A program made the translations under genes and the position numbers. From Chloroflexota bacterium (GTDB taxonomy: Bacteria > Chloroflexota > Dehalococcoidia > GIF9 > UBA5629), in the NCBI GenBank assembly GCA_016875975.1, contig VGOF01000012.1:1-15195 (forward strand): a stretch of 15,195 nucleotides of DNA, given 5' to 3'. This document shows positions 1 to 8,745 of this stretch, piece by piece. A model generated the notes under the pieces. That model saw only the letters and a program-made list of their open reading frames with translations, was not told the DNA's origin and made no database searches. The first letter of the stretch is position 1, and each line of letters starts with the position of its first letter.

Positions 1-17
1 TTTTAGTTTCATAATCC

Positions 18-31
18 CCGCCTTCCGGCGG
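18..31. repeat. small GC-rich hairpin CCGCC-TTCC-GGCGG
   Basis: Perfect 5-bp inverted repeat with a 4-base loop, about 90 bases beyond the stop codon of the Hsp70-like gene. No T-run follows on either strand, so it is not a classic intrinsic terminator, though it could stabilise the 3' end of the long minus-strand transcript. Confidence 0.3.
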
Positions 32-61
32 CGCCTTTGGATGCGCTAACTTTTTGATGGA

Positions 62-99
62 TAACCCTTCTTTTTGGTTAATCGAATATTGAAGGGTTA
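62..99. repeat. inverted repeat downstream of the defence operon
   Basis: Perfect 9-bp arms TAACCCTTC (62-70) and GAAGGGTTA (91-99) separated by 20 bases. It begins 23 bases beyond the stop codon of the last minus-strand gene, so it may form a 3'-end hairpin of the operon transcript. No U-tract follows in the minus direction, so factor-independent termination is doubtful. The rest of positions 1-121 shows no gene. Confidence 0.4.
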
Positions 100-121
100 A
101 TGCCGAACTTCTAATGTAGAA

Positions 122-1606
122 TCAACACTCATCTTTAGTTGGTGCATCCTGAATTATACGGCGGGGCCTCCAGATTTCTTCGGGTCTTGGTGTTTCCAAC
201 TCCACGGGATAGGTGAAAGTTGCCAGCTCACTTCTTTCAAAAGAGAGCCCATATGCTACGGAAAGTCGACGCATCCACCGGGCTTGTCCCGCTTCAAGTT
301 CGAGATCAATGGGAACTGGCATCCCAAGCACATCTGGTGAAATTACTCGCCGAAACAGCCCCCCTGAAAATGGACGCATAACAGCGGCCTTGTAAGGATA
401 CTCACAATGCCCGCCCCCGCCGAAGATCACTCTGATCTGATCTAACTGGCTCTTCACTATTAGTTTCTGCTTAGCCCTTGCAAGTGTTTGTTCGGTACCT
501 CGCATCAACTCCTCATGGATTGCGTTTCTGGCTTCCATCAATGGAGGTTCCACTCCACCACTTTCCTTCCTCTGTTTCCAGGCCTCCAAAGCCTCCCAGT
601 CCGTTCTCCTGAAGGCCGAAGCAGCGCGGCGTTCGATGAAACTAGATCCCAGTGGCAGGACATTGCCATGAAGATAAGTGAGATGTTCACAATTATCGTC
701 TCGCAAAAAAATAAAAACACTTTGGTCCACTGTCCCAGCCCCAGTATCCGAGAACAAGTAAATCCCAGGACTAGAAACTCGGGAGCGGACAAAACCCTGC
801 ACATTGGCACTAGCCTCGGGGTAGATAAAGCATGCATCCTTAACTGAGGGAACCTCTTTCTCGCTAATCTTGGTCAGTAACCTTTCGACTTCTACAACAT
901 CGACAACCGGATGCCCGTTGAGTTCGTCCGCGAGAACCCATGCCCCAAAGAGAACCTGGTTATACAGTCGATTCACCTCTGGACGTTCGGCATCTGCCAC
1001 GGGGACAGCGAGATTTAAAGCAACATAGTCATCCGCGCGCATGCCAAAGCTCGGAAATCGTTGTCTCACCTGTCCCCGGATCTCACCGAAGGCACCAGCC
1101 AGGAAATATACAGCACAGTTGCGAATGAATGCGGCCAATTGATTTACGTCCGATTCTCCGAGGGCATTCCGATATGGATCTAGCACAGGATCATGCCACT
1201 GACGTAGAGCGACCTTTTCAAGCGCATGCTTCAGGTGATATAGTCCGTTCGCGTGATAGTCGGCCCCAGGATTTTCGACGTGGCTGAGTTTTCCATTTCT
1301 TATTAATAATACACTTGAGATTAGGAAGGGATGCTCCATACGTTCAAATCCAGCGGGCAGGTAAACCCACGCCTTGTTGGTAATTATGTCTCGGCATACA
1401 CACTTGGAATACGCAGTCCCAAAATCAAACCCGATCTGGACGAAATACGGCTCGCGCTCCAAACTGCTTTTTCGTCCAACCTTAACCTGTGGCACTGAAA
1501 CCGTTTTTGCCTGTTGCGGAGGGGAATCGGTAGCTATGTATTTCTCACTCTTTTTTACAAAGAGCTTTTCCTTAAGTCTCTGAAGAAAACCCTTCCAATT
1601 GCTCAT
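122..1606 (-). CDS. Hsp70/actin-fold ATPase lacking a substrate-binding domain
   Basis: Probable ATP-binding protein of the Hsp70/actin superfamily. Numbered from the ATG at 1606 (494 aa), the phosphate-1 loop is IGFDFGTAYSK (about 58-68), phosphate-2 is DTGAGTVD (about 287-294), and the adenosine-type motif is IFGGGGHCEYP (about 394-404). DnaK is about 640 residues and ends in a peptide-binding domain. This protein stops about 90 residues after the last ATPase motif, so it is an ATPase core without the normal chaperone clamp. The N-terminal ~50 residues are basic and low in complexity. Start choice: a TTG at 1642 would extend it by 12 codons and overlap the SNF2 gene by 29 bases; the ATG lies 7 bases after the SNF2 stop. 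Neither has a strong Shine-Dalgarno sequence, and translation coupled to the SNF2 gene is likely. The tight linkage suggests the two proteins act together. The substrate is unknown. Confidence 0.8.
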   Translation of the reverse strand: MSNWKGFLQRLKEKLFVKKSEKYIATDSPPQQAKTVSVPQVKVGRKSSLEREPYFVQIGFDFGTAYSKCVCRDIITNKAWVYLPAGFERMEHPFLISSVLLIRNGKLSHVENPGADYHANGLYHLKHALEKVALRQWHDPVLDPYRNALGESDVNQLAAFIRNCAVYFLAGAFGEIRGQVRQRFPSFGMRADDYVALNLAVPVADAERPEVNRLYNQVLFGAWVLADELNGHPVVDVVEVERLLTKISEKEVPSVKDACFIYPEASANVQGFVRSRVSSPGIYLFSDTGAGTVDQSVFIFLRDDNCEHLTYLHGNVLPLGSSFIERRAASAFRRTDWEALEAWKQRKESGGVEPPLMEARNAIHEELMRGTEQTLARAKQKLIVKSQLDQIRVIFGGGGHCEYPYKAAVMRPFSGGLFRRVISPDVLGMPVPIDLELEAGQARWMRRLSVAYGLSFERSELATFTYPVELETPRPEEIWRPRRIIQDAPTKDEC

Positions 1607-1613
1607 GGATTTT

Positions 1614-4600
1614 TCACTGGTTCTGTGTTGCTGGCGCCCCAATCACCCGGAAAACACCCGCAGCCACGGGCGACTGTTCCATGTCAACTTTAGATTTTTC
1701 ATTTAGTTCCCGAAGCCGCTGTTCCTTGTTGTCGATCGCCGTCCGAAGCTGCCCTTCGGTGGCGCGGATAACCCGAGGATCGCGTCCTGCTTGCCTCAAC
1801 GTCCCTAGGCGCTGCTCGTGCTGTGCAATGCGCCGATCGAAGATGGCCTGGACACGCTGAGTCTTAATTTGGTAGATAGTATCGTTCTCTGCCTGGAACT
1901 CCCCCACTGCTGACGAAAATCGCTCTGCCAGGGCCTCCTCCAATGTGTCATGGGCATGGCACAGAGCTTCTCGGTCGCAATCCACATAGTCCCAATCGCC
2001 CCCTTTGCGAAGTAGGTGCTGTATGAATGCCTCAGATTCTTCCGGTGGATAGTTCATCCCATCTGCCAGCGAGCGCACTCCGTAAGCAAGCCTTTCTTTC
2101 GCGTAAAGACCGCCCAATTTCCAACGTTCGATCCTGTAACAGTAATCACCGGGCTTTAAATCGGGACGGCTGATCCTTACTGCTGACAGGTTAAAAAAAC
2201 TGTGCGCACGGTCGCGGTTAACCTTTGTAATCCAACGGATTAACGGGGAGAGGTGGTTGATGAAATAGATGCCGGACCGCTGGTTAAGCGGGAGACGTTG
2301 TAGCACCTCTCGGCGAAAGGTAATGCTGAATTCGCGTTGTCGAAGCGGCCGCGCGCTCAAAGACCGGTCTCCACCAATGAAATCTCCCAGCGACGAGCGG
2401 GCTTCTTGGCTCAGCCGGATTCGGAGGCAGCCTTCAAAAGGAGTGTTGTGATTGACTTCGCAGCCCTGAAATTCTCGCTCGAAGAAATCGGTCAGATAGT
2501 CCTCCAGTTCCTCCGGCTGGAGATATCGGCCTTTCTCCCGATCCTCCTCGATCTTGCGCTGAACGTAATCAGAAAAGGCGATGAGTGCGTCTTCTGACTC
2601 TTCAAGTGCCTGAATCTGCAGCAGCCGTGCCTGAATCACACGCTCAGTTTGCTCCATTAACTGTAGTTCCTCCTCGGCCCTCAAGTCCTTGCTTAGGAGT
2701 TCCACAGTCAGCTGCTGAACCTCTCGGCCAATCACGGCTTCGAGGTCTCCGAGGCTGTTGGCGAAGCGTTCAATCTTGGAATGTAGCCGATCGTAAAGCC
2801 GCTCCTCAATAGTATCCTTGACCTTAAAGTTGACCACCGAAATACGTTTTGCCTGCTGTCCGACGCGGTCTATGCGTCCGATCCGCTGCTCGACCCGCAT
2901 CGGGTTCCATGGCAGGTCATAGTTTGCAAGAACCCGGCAGAACTGGAGATCGATGCCCTCGCTACCGACCTCGGACGAAAGCAAGACGCGAGGTCCCCGC
3001 ACATCCTTAAAGCGTTCTATTTCCTCCCAGCGCTGCTCATTCGGCACCCCACCGTGGATCACGGTCACGTTTACTCCGTCCGCCATTAAGCGGCGCCTTA
3101 GATAACTGAGTGTGGGTCGGTAGTATGCAAAGATGATAACCTTCTCACCCGGCACTACTTCCGCAAGCATCCGGCGCAGTTGGCAATACTTACTATCGTT
3201 CTTCTCGAAGTCATAGGCAAGCAGCCGACCGATCTCTGAAATACCGAGTTCTTCGCTCGGTTCTTCGTCAAATAGATCATCAAACACCTCCTCACCCATA
3301 GCTTCATCAAAAAGTTCCTGGACATCCCCAAATCGCCCATCCCGGATCTCTTGCGCCAGTACCGGCAGGCAGCTCGCGGCACGCAATTGAAGGCCCAGTA
3401 CCTGAAAGACGTGAAAGGGTCGACTGTCCTGGCGGCATCTCCGTCGGACGATTCCAAGGATTGCTTTATAGAGGGACATCTCCTCGGAGGAGTACTCAAC
3501 ACTCAGGACCACTGGGTCCCGTATGGGTCGGTTTTCCTTCACCTGGACTCGCCGGGTTCGGTTCACGTAACTTCCCAAAAGATTTAGCTTCTCAGCCAGG
3601 TCCTGGCATCTTGAAAGCTGCGCTTTGTCATCTGGATTGAGTTGTTCAAGTGTTTCAAGAAACTGCCTGAATAGGGGTGACTGGCTGATGAATCGGCTCT
3701 CCCCCATTCCCCCAACAGCCCGCTCCAAGAGCGTCATGTCTACAGGGGTCCGTGCCAAAGCATTTCCTGCCTGTACCGCTGGCCGGTTTGCTTCAAGTAA
3801 TTCCTCGAACATGCCCTGTGTCTCGAAAAAGCTCTCATCAATGAGGCGGAGCAAACTATGGAGATCAATATTGCTATTGTTCACCGGCGTGGCAGACACA
3901 CAGAGTACTGACCCGGCGCTGGTGGAGAGGCTCTCCCCAAGGTGAAACGTCGTTGTTGCCGGGTTCCTCATGTAGTGAGCCTCATCAAAAATTACCATAT
4001 CGAAAGGATCGTAGCCCAATGACCAGTGACGCAACTCGCGCAAGAGCGCCGTTTTTTCTGAACCGCCCACATCCTCCTCTGGATGCTCCTTCAGTAATCG
4101 TAACTCGGACTTCGGGGGACGAAGTCCTGTATAAGTGCCGATTAGAATAAACGGATGTCCCGGCCCGTTGGACTTGAGATCGGAGACTTCTCGCTGCAAC
4201 TCCAAAAAATTGACGATTCGCGCGTCAAACATAAACTTATTACGGAGTTCATCCCGCCATTTCTCGGCTAAAATCTTCGGACAGACGACAAGTAACCTTT
4301 GCGCCTGACGCCGGGCCTGCAGTTCCATCCAGATCAAGGCGGCTTCTATTGTCTTGCCAAGACCTACCTCGTCCGCGATGATCAGTCTTTCAGAAGGTGA
4401 GTTGATGAACTTTAGGACAGGTTTGAATTGATAGGGATAAAAATCGATCTGTGCCGCTTCCATCGAGTAGATTACCTCATGGAGCGTACCTTTGAGCTTT
4501 TCATATGTGATAAGACGCTGAAGATCCCGGACCTTACCAAAATGCCCTCTTCGCAACTGCTCGACCATTGAGCCTGGGGGCGGTATCGCATCCAGAGAAG

Positions 4601-4772
4601 ACAGCGGGCGATAACTGGTTCCGCCACCGGGATAGAATAGCTGCACCATAATGTGCGGACCTGCTTTGCGCCATTTGCCAGTGTATTGGCCTGGCTGGCC
4701 GGGATTGTGCCGGTCAATCACCCAATCGCCGGGTGAAAAAGGAATGTCACACTTGGTGGGATCAGGACACAT
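1614..4772 (-). CDS. RapA/HepA-like SNF2-family helicase/translocase
   Basis: Large (1052 aa) SF2 ATPase of the SNF2 group, expected to translocate on double-stranded DNA and remodel or strip nucleoprotein complexes. Residues about 10-65 (FSPGDWVID...YPGGGTSYRPL) resemble the small beta-barrel (Tudor/SH3-like) domain at the RapA N-terminus. Helicase motifs seen: motif I DEVGLGKT (134-141), II DEAH (263-266), III SAT (293-295), IV-V VIHGG and SSEVGSEGIDL (about 571-609), VI QRIGRIDRVGQ (629-639). An acidic stretch lies at about 485-510, and a charged, probably coiled-coil segment at about 970-1030. The start is ATG with a weak ribosome site. A 110-bp gap separates it from hsdR, and the Hsp70-like gene follows directly. 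DISARM DrmD and DpdE are also SNF2-type defence helicases, but no other gene of those systems is present. A housekeeping RapA role is unlikely given the context and the Hsp70-like partner. Confidence 0.85.
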   Translation of the reverse strand: MCPDPTKCDIPFSPGDWVIDRHNPGQPGQYTGKWRKAGPHIMVQLFYPGGGTSYRPLSSLDAIPPPGSMVEQLRRGHFGKVRDLQRLITYEKLKGTLHEVIYSMEAAQIDFYPYQFKPVLKFINSPSERLIIADEVGLGKTIEAALIWMELQARRQAQRLLVVCPKILAEKWRDELRNKFMFDARIVNFLELQREVSDLKSNGPGHPFILIGTYTGLRPPKSELRLLKEHPEEDVGGSEKTALLRELRHWSLGYDPFDMVIFDEAHYMRNPATTTFHLGESLSTSAGSVLCVSATPVNNSNIDLHSLLRLIDESFFETQGMFEELLEANRPAVQAGNALARTPVDMTLLERAVGGMGESRFISQSPLFRQFLETLEQLNPDDKAQLSRCQDLAEKLNLLGSYVNRTRRVQVKENRPIRDPVVLSVEYSSEEMSLYKAILGIVRRRCRQDSRPFHVFQVLGLQLRAASCLPVLAQEIRDGRFGDVQELFDEAMGEEVFDDLFDEEPSEELGISEIGRLLAYDFEKNDSKYCQLRRMLAEVVPGEKVIIFAYYRPTLSYLRRRLMADGVNVTVIHGGVPNEQRWEEIERFKDVRGPRVLLSSEVGSEGIDLQFCRVLANYDLPWNPMRVEQRIGRIDRVGQQAKRISVVNFKVKDTIEERLYDRLHSKIERFANSLGDLEAVIGREVQQLTVELLSKDLRAEEELQLMEQTERVIQARLLQIQALEESEDALIAFSDYVQRKIEEDREKGRYLQPEELEDYLTDFFEREFQGCEVNHNTPFEGCLRIRLSQEARSSLGDFIGGDRSLSARPLRQREFSITFRREVLQRLPLNQRSGIYFINHLSPLIRWITKVNRDRAHSFFNLSAVRISRPDLKPGDYCYRIERWKLGGLYAKERLAYGVRSLADGMNYPPEESEAFIQHLLRKGGDWDYVDCDREALCHAHDTLEEALAERFSSAVGEFQAENDTIYQIKTQRVQAIFDRRIAQHEQRLGTLRQAGRDPRVIRATEGQLRTAIDNKEQRLRELNEKSKVDMEQSPVAAGVFRVIGAPATQNQ

Positions 4773-4882
4773 ATTCTTAGCTCAGAATGGATTCGTGATA
4801 ACTTAGGATTCCGTCCTTTTCTCTAAAAGAAGCCATGTGTCTCCGAGGACAGATTTGGCTCTACAACTACCAGCTTCATTCT
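4773..4882. other. intergenic gap between hsdR and the SNF2 gene
   Basis: This 110-bp stretch is the longest untranslated break downstream of hsdM's neighbours apart from the scar region. On the minus strand I see no convincing -35/-10 pair, terminator or strong ribosome site, only an 18-codon ATG frame (from 4879) without a Shine-Dalgarno sequence. It marks the seam between the RM block and the SNF2/Hsp70 pair. Confidence 0.4.
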
Positions 4883-7800
4883 TCATGCATTCACCCATTC
4901 TTGTGAAAGTACTTCCGCTTGCTCCAGGACAGTCTGTGTTGCTTTCTCTTGCTTGTCGGGTGGGTATCCGTATTTCCGGAGGATCCGTTTTACAATCACC
5001 CGCAGCTGAGCGCGCACATTTTCTCGCATGGTCCAATCAATCGTCACATTCTTCCGCACCGTTGCAACCAGCTCCCGTGCAATAGTACGAAGGATGTTGT
5101 CCCCCAGCACTTTCACCGCACTGTCATTAGTCTCCAGTGCATCATAGAAGGCAAGCTCCTCCTCGGACAAATTTAGCGCTTCGCTCCGTGTGTCCGCCTG
5201 CCGCATCTCTTTTGCAAGTGCAATTAATTCCTCTATCACCTGTGCGGCCTCGATCGCCCGGTTTTGGTAACGCCGGATCGCCTGCTCCAGCATCTCGGCG
5301 AATGATCGAGCCTGGACTACGTTCTTACGCCCGCGAGACCGGATCTCTCCGGAAAGGAGCTTTCTGAGGAGCTCGACGGCCAAGTTTCGCTGGGGCATTG
5401 AGCGGACCTCAACAAGGAACTCATCCGAGAGAATCGAAATGTCAGGTCTTTTGAGACCTGCAGCCGAGAAGATGTCTACAACCCCTTCAGGCGCAACGGC
5501 ACGGGATACGATCTGCCGGATCGCGTGATCGAGGTCCTCCTCAGGTTTCATTTCACCTGGTGCTCGTTTTGCCAGTACGGCACGAACAGCCTGGAAGAAG
5601 GCTACGTCGTCACGGATGTGTAGAGCTTCTTCATGTGGAACCGCTAAGGCGAACGCCTGGGATAATTCCTGCACCGCCCGTTGGAAGCGTTCCTTTCCTT
5701 CTACCTGTGCAAGGATGTGCTCCTGTGCCGGTGGAAGGACTGACACGCGTTCCTCTGGAGAACCGGAAACCCACTTGGACCAGTTAAAGCCGTGGAACAG
5801 GCCGCGACAGATTTCATACTTCTCAAGCATGAGCGCGACTGCTTCCTCCTGGTCGATTGCAGTCTTCCCGGTTCCTCCGCTCTCGGTGTAAGTGGCGAGA
5901 GCCTGCTTGAGTTCGTGTGCCAGGCCGAGATAGTCCACGACAAGCCCTCCAGGCTTATCGTGGAACACACGATTGACACGGGCAATTGCCTGCATCAGGC
6001 CATGCCCGCGCATTGGTTTGTCGACATACATCGTGTGCAGTGACGGAGCGTCAAAGCCCGTAAGCCACATGTCGCGCACCATCACCATCTTAAGCGGGTC
6101 TTTCGGATCACGAAACCGGTTGGCAAGCATCTCGCGGCGTTGCTTGTTGCGGGCGTGCTGGGCCACTCGCGGGCCTTCCGACGCATTCCCTGTCATGACA
6201 ATCTTGATTGCTCCTTTGTCGTCCCCTACGTCAAACCATGACGGTTGCAGCTTCACGATCTCATCATGTAAATCCATACAGATACGCCGGCTCATACAGA
6301 CGACTAAGGCTTTTCCTTCCATTGCCTCAAGCCGCTCTTCGAAGTGCGAGACAATGTCCTGAGCAACAACCTTCAGCCGCTTCTCGGCCCCGACAATTTT
6401 CTCAAGCTGTGCCCACTTCGTCTTAAGTTTTTCCTTCCGCTCGATCTCCTCACCCTCGGTGACTTCCTCAAAATCCGGGTCAATTTTTGGCCTCTGGGAC
6501 TCATCCAGCTCAAGCTTGGCCAGCCTGCCCTCGTAATAGATGGGAACCGTCGCTCCATCGTCTACCGCACGCTGGATATCGTAAATGCTGATATAGTCTC
6601 CAAACACTGCCCGGGTATTCTTATCCGTAAACTCAATTGGTGTACCGGTGAATCCGATAAAGGAGGCATTCGGCAGCGCATCCCGCATGTGCCGTGCATA
6701 GCCGTCAATGAAATCGTACTGACTGCGGTGGGCCTCGTCGGCGATCACGACAATGTTTGGCCTTTCGGAAAGCGCGGGGAGGTGATCGCCTTTTTCCTCG
6801 GGGAGAAACTTCTGAATCGTTGTGAAGATGACACCTCCAGCTTTAACACGCAGCTTCGCGCGCAAGTCAGCGCGGTTCTCCGCCTGTGCCGGTGGTTGGC
6901 GCAATAGTTCCTGGCATCGCGAGAAGGTCCCAAAGAGTTGATCGTCAAGGTCGTTGCGATCTGTGAGAACAACGATGGTCGGGTTCGCCATCTCCGGCTG
7001 GCGGATGATGCGGCCAGCGTAGAAAGCCATGGTCAGGCTCTTCCCCGATCCCTGCGTATGCCAGACGACGCCAATCCTTCGATCTCCGGGTTTGCCACCG
7101 TGTTCAAGCCTTGTTTCATAACCGCCCGGTGGTTCCGCAACCCGACGTGCCTCCTCGCGTAATCGCGCAGCACGCAGAGTTTCCTCCGCCGCTATTTTTA
7201 CGGCATGGAACTGATGGTAACCGGCCATTTTCTTAACGAGCGCACCGCCAGAATCTTCAAATACAATGAAATCGCGAAGAAGATCCAGAAACCGCCGCTT
7301 CTCTAAAATCCCTTCCAACACGACCTGCAGCTCGGACAAGTGGGGATCGGCCAGCGACTCACCTGAGATCGTCCTCCAGGGTTTGAACCACTCCCGACCT
7401 GCCGTAAGCGTACCTATGCGTGCTTCCATACCATCGGAGACGACAAGCATCTCGTTGAAGCTGAAGAGACTTGACAACTCACTCATGTAAGTCTGAAGCT
7501 GTTGAAAGGCTGTCCAGATGGTGGCGTTCTCGTCGGCAGAGTTCTTGAGTTCGATGAGCACAAGCGGAAGGCCGTTAATGAATAGCACCACGTCGGGCCG
7601 CCGGGTATGTTTGTTTTCGCTAACAGTGAATTGGTTGACGGCAAGCCAGTGGTTGTTGTCAGGCTCCTCGAAATCGACAATACGAGCTTGTGCACCAGCG
7701 ATGGTTCCATCCGGACGCTTGTATTCGACAGTCACCCCGTCAATCAGCAAACGATGGAAAGCCCGGTTACGCGCCTCCAGTGTCGGCCCTTCAGGCCGGA

Positions 7801-8029
7801 TGATCTTGCGGAATGCATCTTCGAGGGCCTCAGCCGGAAGCTGCGGGTTGAGGCGTGCGAGCCCCTGATGCAGGCGGTCTCCCAGGAGAACCTGGGAGTA
7901 ATCACTCCGCTCCGCCCAAAGCTCCCCGGGCGCGATGTCAGGCCCATGTTTCACGACCCAGCCAAGGCTCTCCAGCCAAGCCAAGGCGGCCTGCTCGATA
8001 ACCGACTCGGTAACGCCCCGATCATTCAT
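4883..8029 (-). CDS. hsdR: type I restriction enzyme endonuclease/translocase subunit R
   Basis: Motor and nuclease subunit of the type I RM complex. It joins HsdM and HsdS, pulls in DNA by ATP hydrolysis and cleaves far from an unmethylated target. The length of 1048 aa is normal for HsdR. The PD-(D/E)xK nuclease core is visible as D146 with E160-L-K162 (RPDVVLFINGLPLVLIELK). SF2 motor motifs: Walker A HTQGSGKS (324-331), DEAH (431-434), FTGTPI (about 466), and a motif V/VI region with LTGFDAPSLHTMYVDKPM and QAIARVNRVF. The C-terminal third has the charged, helical look of the HsdR C-terminal (DUF3387-type) domain that docks on the methylase. The start ATG overlaps the stop of the Abi gene (ATGA at 8026-8029), and a strong purine-rich site (GGAGGAGGAG, about 8032-8041) lies just upstream. 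No lesion is seen, so it should be active. Confidence 0.96.
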   Translation of the reverse strand: MNDRGVTESVIEQAALAWLESLGWVVKHGPDIAPGELWAERSDYSQVLLGDRLHQGLARLNPQLPAEALEDAFRKIIRPEGPTLEARNRAFHRLLIDGVTVEYKRPDGTIAGAQARIVDFEEPDNNHWLAVNQFTVSENKHTRRPDVVLFINGLPLVLIELKNSADENATIWTAFQQLQTYMSELSSLFSFNEMLVVSDGMEARIGTLTAGREWFKPWRTISGESLADPHLSELQVVLEGILEKRRFLDLLRDFIVFEDSGGALVKKMAGYHQFHAVKIAAEETLRAARLREEARRVAEPPGGYETRLEHGGKPGDRRIGVVWHTQGSGKSLTMAFYAGRIIRQPEMANPTIVVLTDRNDLDDQLFGTFSRCQELLRQPPAQAENRADLRAKLRVKAGGVIFTTIQKFLPEEKGDHLPALSERPNIVVIADEAHRSQYDFIDGYARHMRDALPNASFIGFTGTPIEFTDKNTRAVFGDYISIYDIQRAVDDGATVPIYYEGRLAKLELDESQRPKIDPDFEEVTEGEEIERKEKLKTKWAQLEKIVGAEKRLKVVAQDIVSHFEERLEAMEGKALVVCMSRRICMDLHDEIVKLQPSWFDVGDDKGAIKIVMTGNASEGPRVAQHARNKQRREMLANRFRDPKDPLKMVMVRDMWLTGFDAPSLHTMYVDKPMRGHGLMQAIARVNRVFHDKPGGLVVDYLGLAHELKQALATYTESGGTGKTAIDQEEAVALMLEKYEICRGLFHGFNWSKWVSGSPEERVSVLPPAQEHILAQVEGKERFQRAVQELSQAFALAVPHEEALHIRDDVAFFQAVRAVLAKRAPGEMKPEEDLDHAIRQIVSRAVAPEGVVDIFSAAGLKRPDISILSDEFLVEVRSMPQRNLAVELLRKLLSGEIRSRGRKNVVQARSFAEMLEQAIRRYQNRAIEAAQVIEELIALAKEMRQADTRSEALNLSEEELAFYDALETNDSAVKVLGDNILRTIARELVATVRKNVTIDWTMRENVRAQLRVIVKRILRKYGYPPDKQEKATQTVLEQAEVLSQEWVNA

Positions 8030-8745
8030 GGCTCCTCCTCCGTAGATTTGGTCTCATCTGTCGCCACCACATCGCCACGTGGTTCAAGCTCATACTCGGC
8101 GAGATAGACACGATACGCCTCCGGGTCCATACGGAAGAGTACTTCACTCGGCTTGAACTCGACCTCTAAAATTCGTAAGGTGCCATGGGCCTCGTCGACA
8201 TAATCGTTGAATCCGGGATTATCGTCATACTCAAGCTGCTGACTTGGGGCCGGCATGCGGTCCTGCCGGTGAACGCGGTACAAGAATCCAAGAATTGCAT
8301 CCGCAGTTTCCGCCGCGAGCAGGGCCTGGACCGCCTCCATCGCCGGCCGCGGACCTTCCACACCATGGGAGGCAAAGCCGCAGGCATTGCGCAATTCGCA
8401 GACCCCCTGAACAGCCGTATGAAGTCCGTTGATGGTTTGCGACAGACTCCTGCGAACCTTGGTCTCCCTGCTGGCCGATGCAGGAAGGAATGGCAGGTGG
8501 CTCGTCACTATCCTGAATAGCCTGGGAAGGTCCTCGTCGGGGTTGAAGGTGATACTACGTTCGGTAAGGATCGTTCGACAAGCGCTTTCGATTAGGGTTT
8601 TTGCGAGGTCAAAAGCAAGCCCCGGGTTCTCCTCCACCGCGCGCTCGATCCCCTTTACCTGTTCTTCGATATGCAGCAGGCCACTGGCGATCGCTCCACG
8701 CGCGCCATGCATCACGAACGGAGGGATTTTGGGCCCGTCCACCAT
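8026..8745 (-). CDS. Abi_C (HEPN-like) abortive-infection family protein
   Basis: A 239-aa protein inserted between hsdS and hsdR. Residues about 40-160 look like the Abi_C ('abortive infection C-terminus') family: a helical region (AFDLAKTLIESACRTIL) followed by a CELRNACGFASHG segment with R119-N120 and H127-G128. This RN...HG signature is that of HEPN-type RNases, in which Arg and His form the active site. The last ~75 residues are acidic and probably species-specific. The start ATG overlaps the hsdS stop by one base (TAATG) and has GGGAGG upstream; the stop overlaps the hsdR start by 4 bases. Such coupling implies production in step with the restriction enzyme. By inference it is a suicide RNase triggered by phage or by failed restriction, but no activity can be read directly from sequence. 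Confidence 0.75.
   Translation of the reverse strand: MVDGPKIPPFVMHGARGAIASGLLHIEEQVKGIERAVEENPGLAFDLAKTLIESACRTILTERSITFNPDEDLPRLFRIVTSHLPFLPASASRETKVRRSLSQTINGLHTAVQGVCELRNACGFASHGVEGPRPAMEAVQALLAAETADAILGFLYRVHRQDRMPAPSQQLEYDDNPGFNDYVDEAHGTLRILEVEFKPSEVLFRMDPEAYRVYLAEYELEPRGDVVATDETKSTEEEP

Noticed and set aside
18..99. Rho-independent terminator at the left end
   Set aside because: Hairpins exist but no U-tract follows either on the relevant strand.
122..1642. True DnaK chaperone, or start at the TTG at 1642
   Set aside because: There is no C-terminal substrate-binding domain and no dnaJ/grpE nearby. The TTG start needs a 29-base overlap and a rare start codon while an ATG sits 12 codons inside.
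1614..4772. SNF2 gene as DISARM drmD or DpdE
   Set aside because: No DrmA, DrmB, DrmC or Dpd partner genes are in the window; the partner is an Hsp70-like protein and the neighbour is a type I RM.
4826..4879. 18-codon frame (start ATG at 4879) in the hsdR-SNF2 gap
   Set aside because: Very short, no Shine-Dalgarno sequence and no recognisable feature.
6344..6907. 187-codon plus-strand frame opposite hsdR
   Set aside because: Antisense to the HsdR motor domain; translation shows no domain or membrane pattern.
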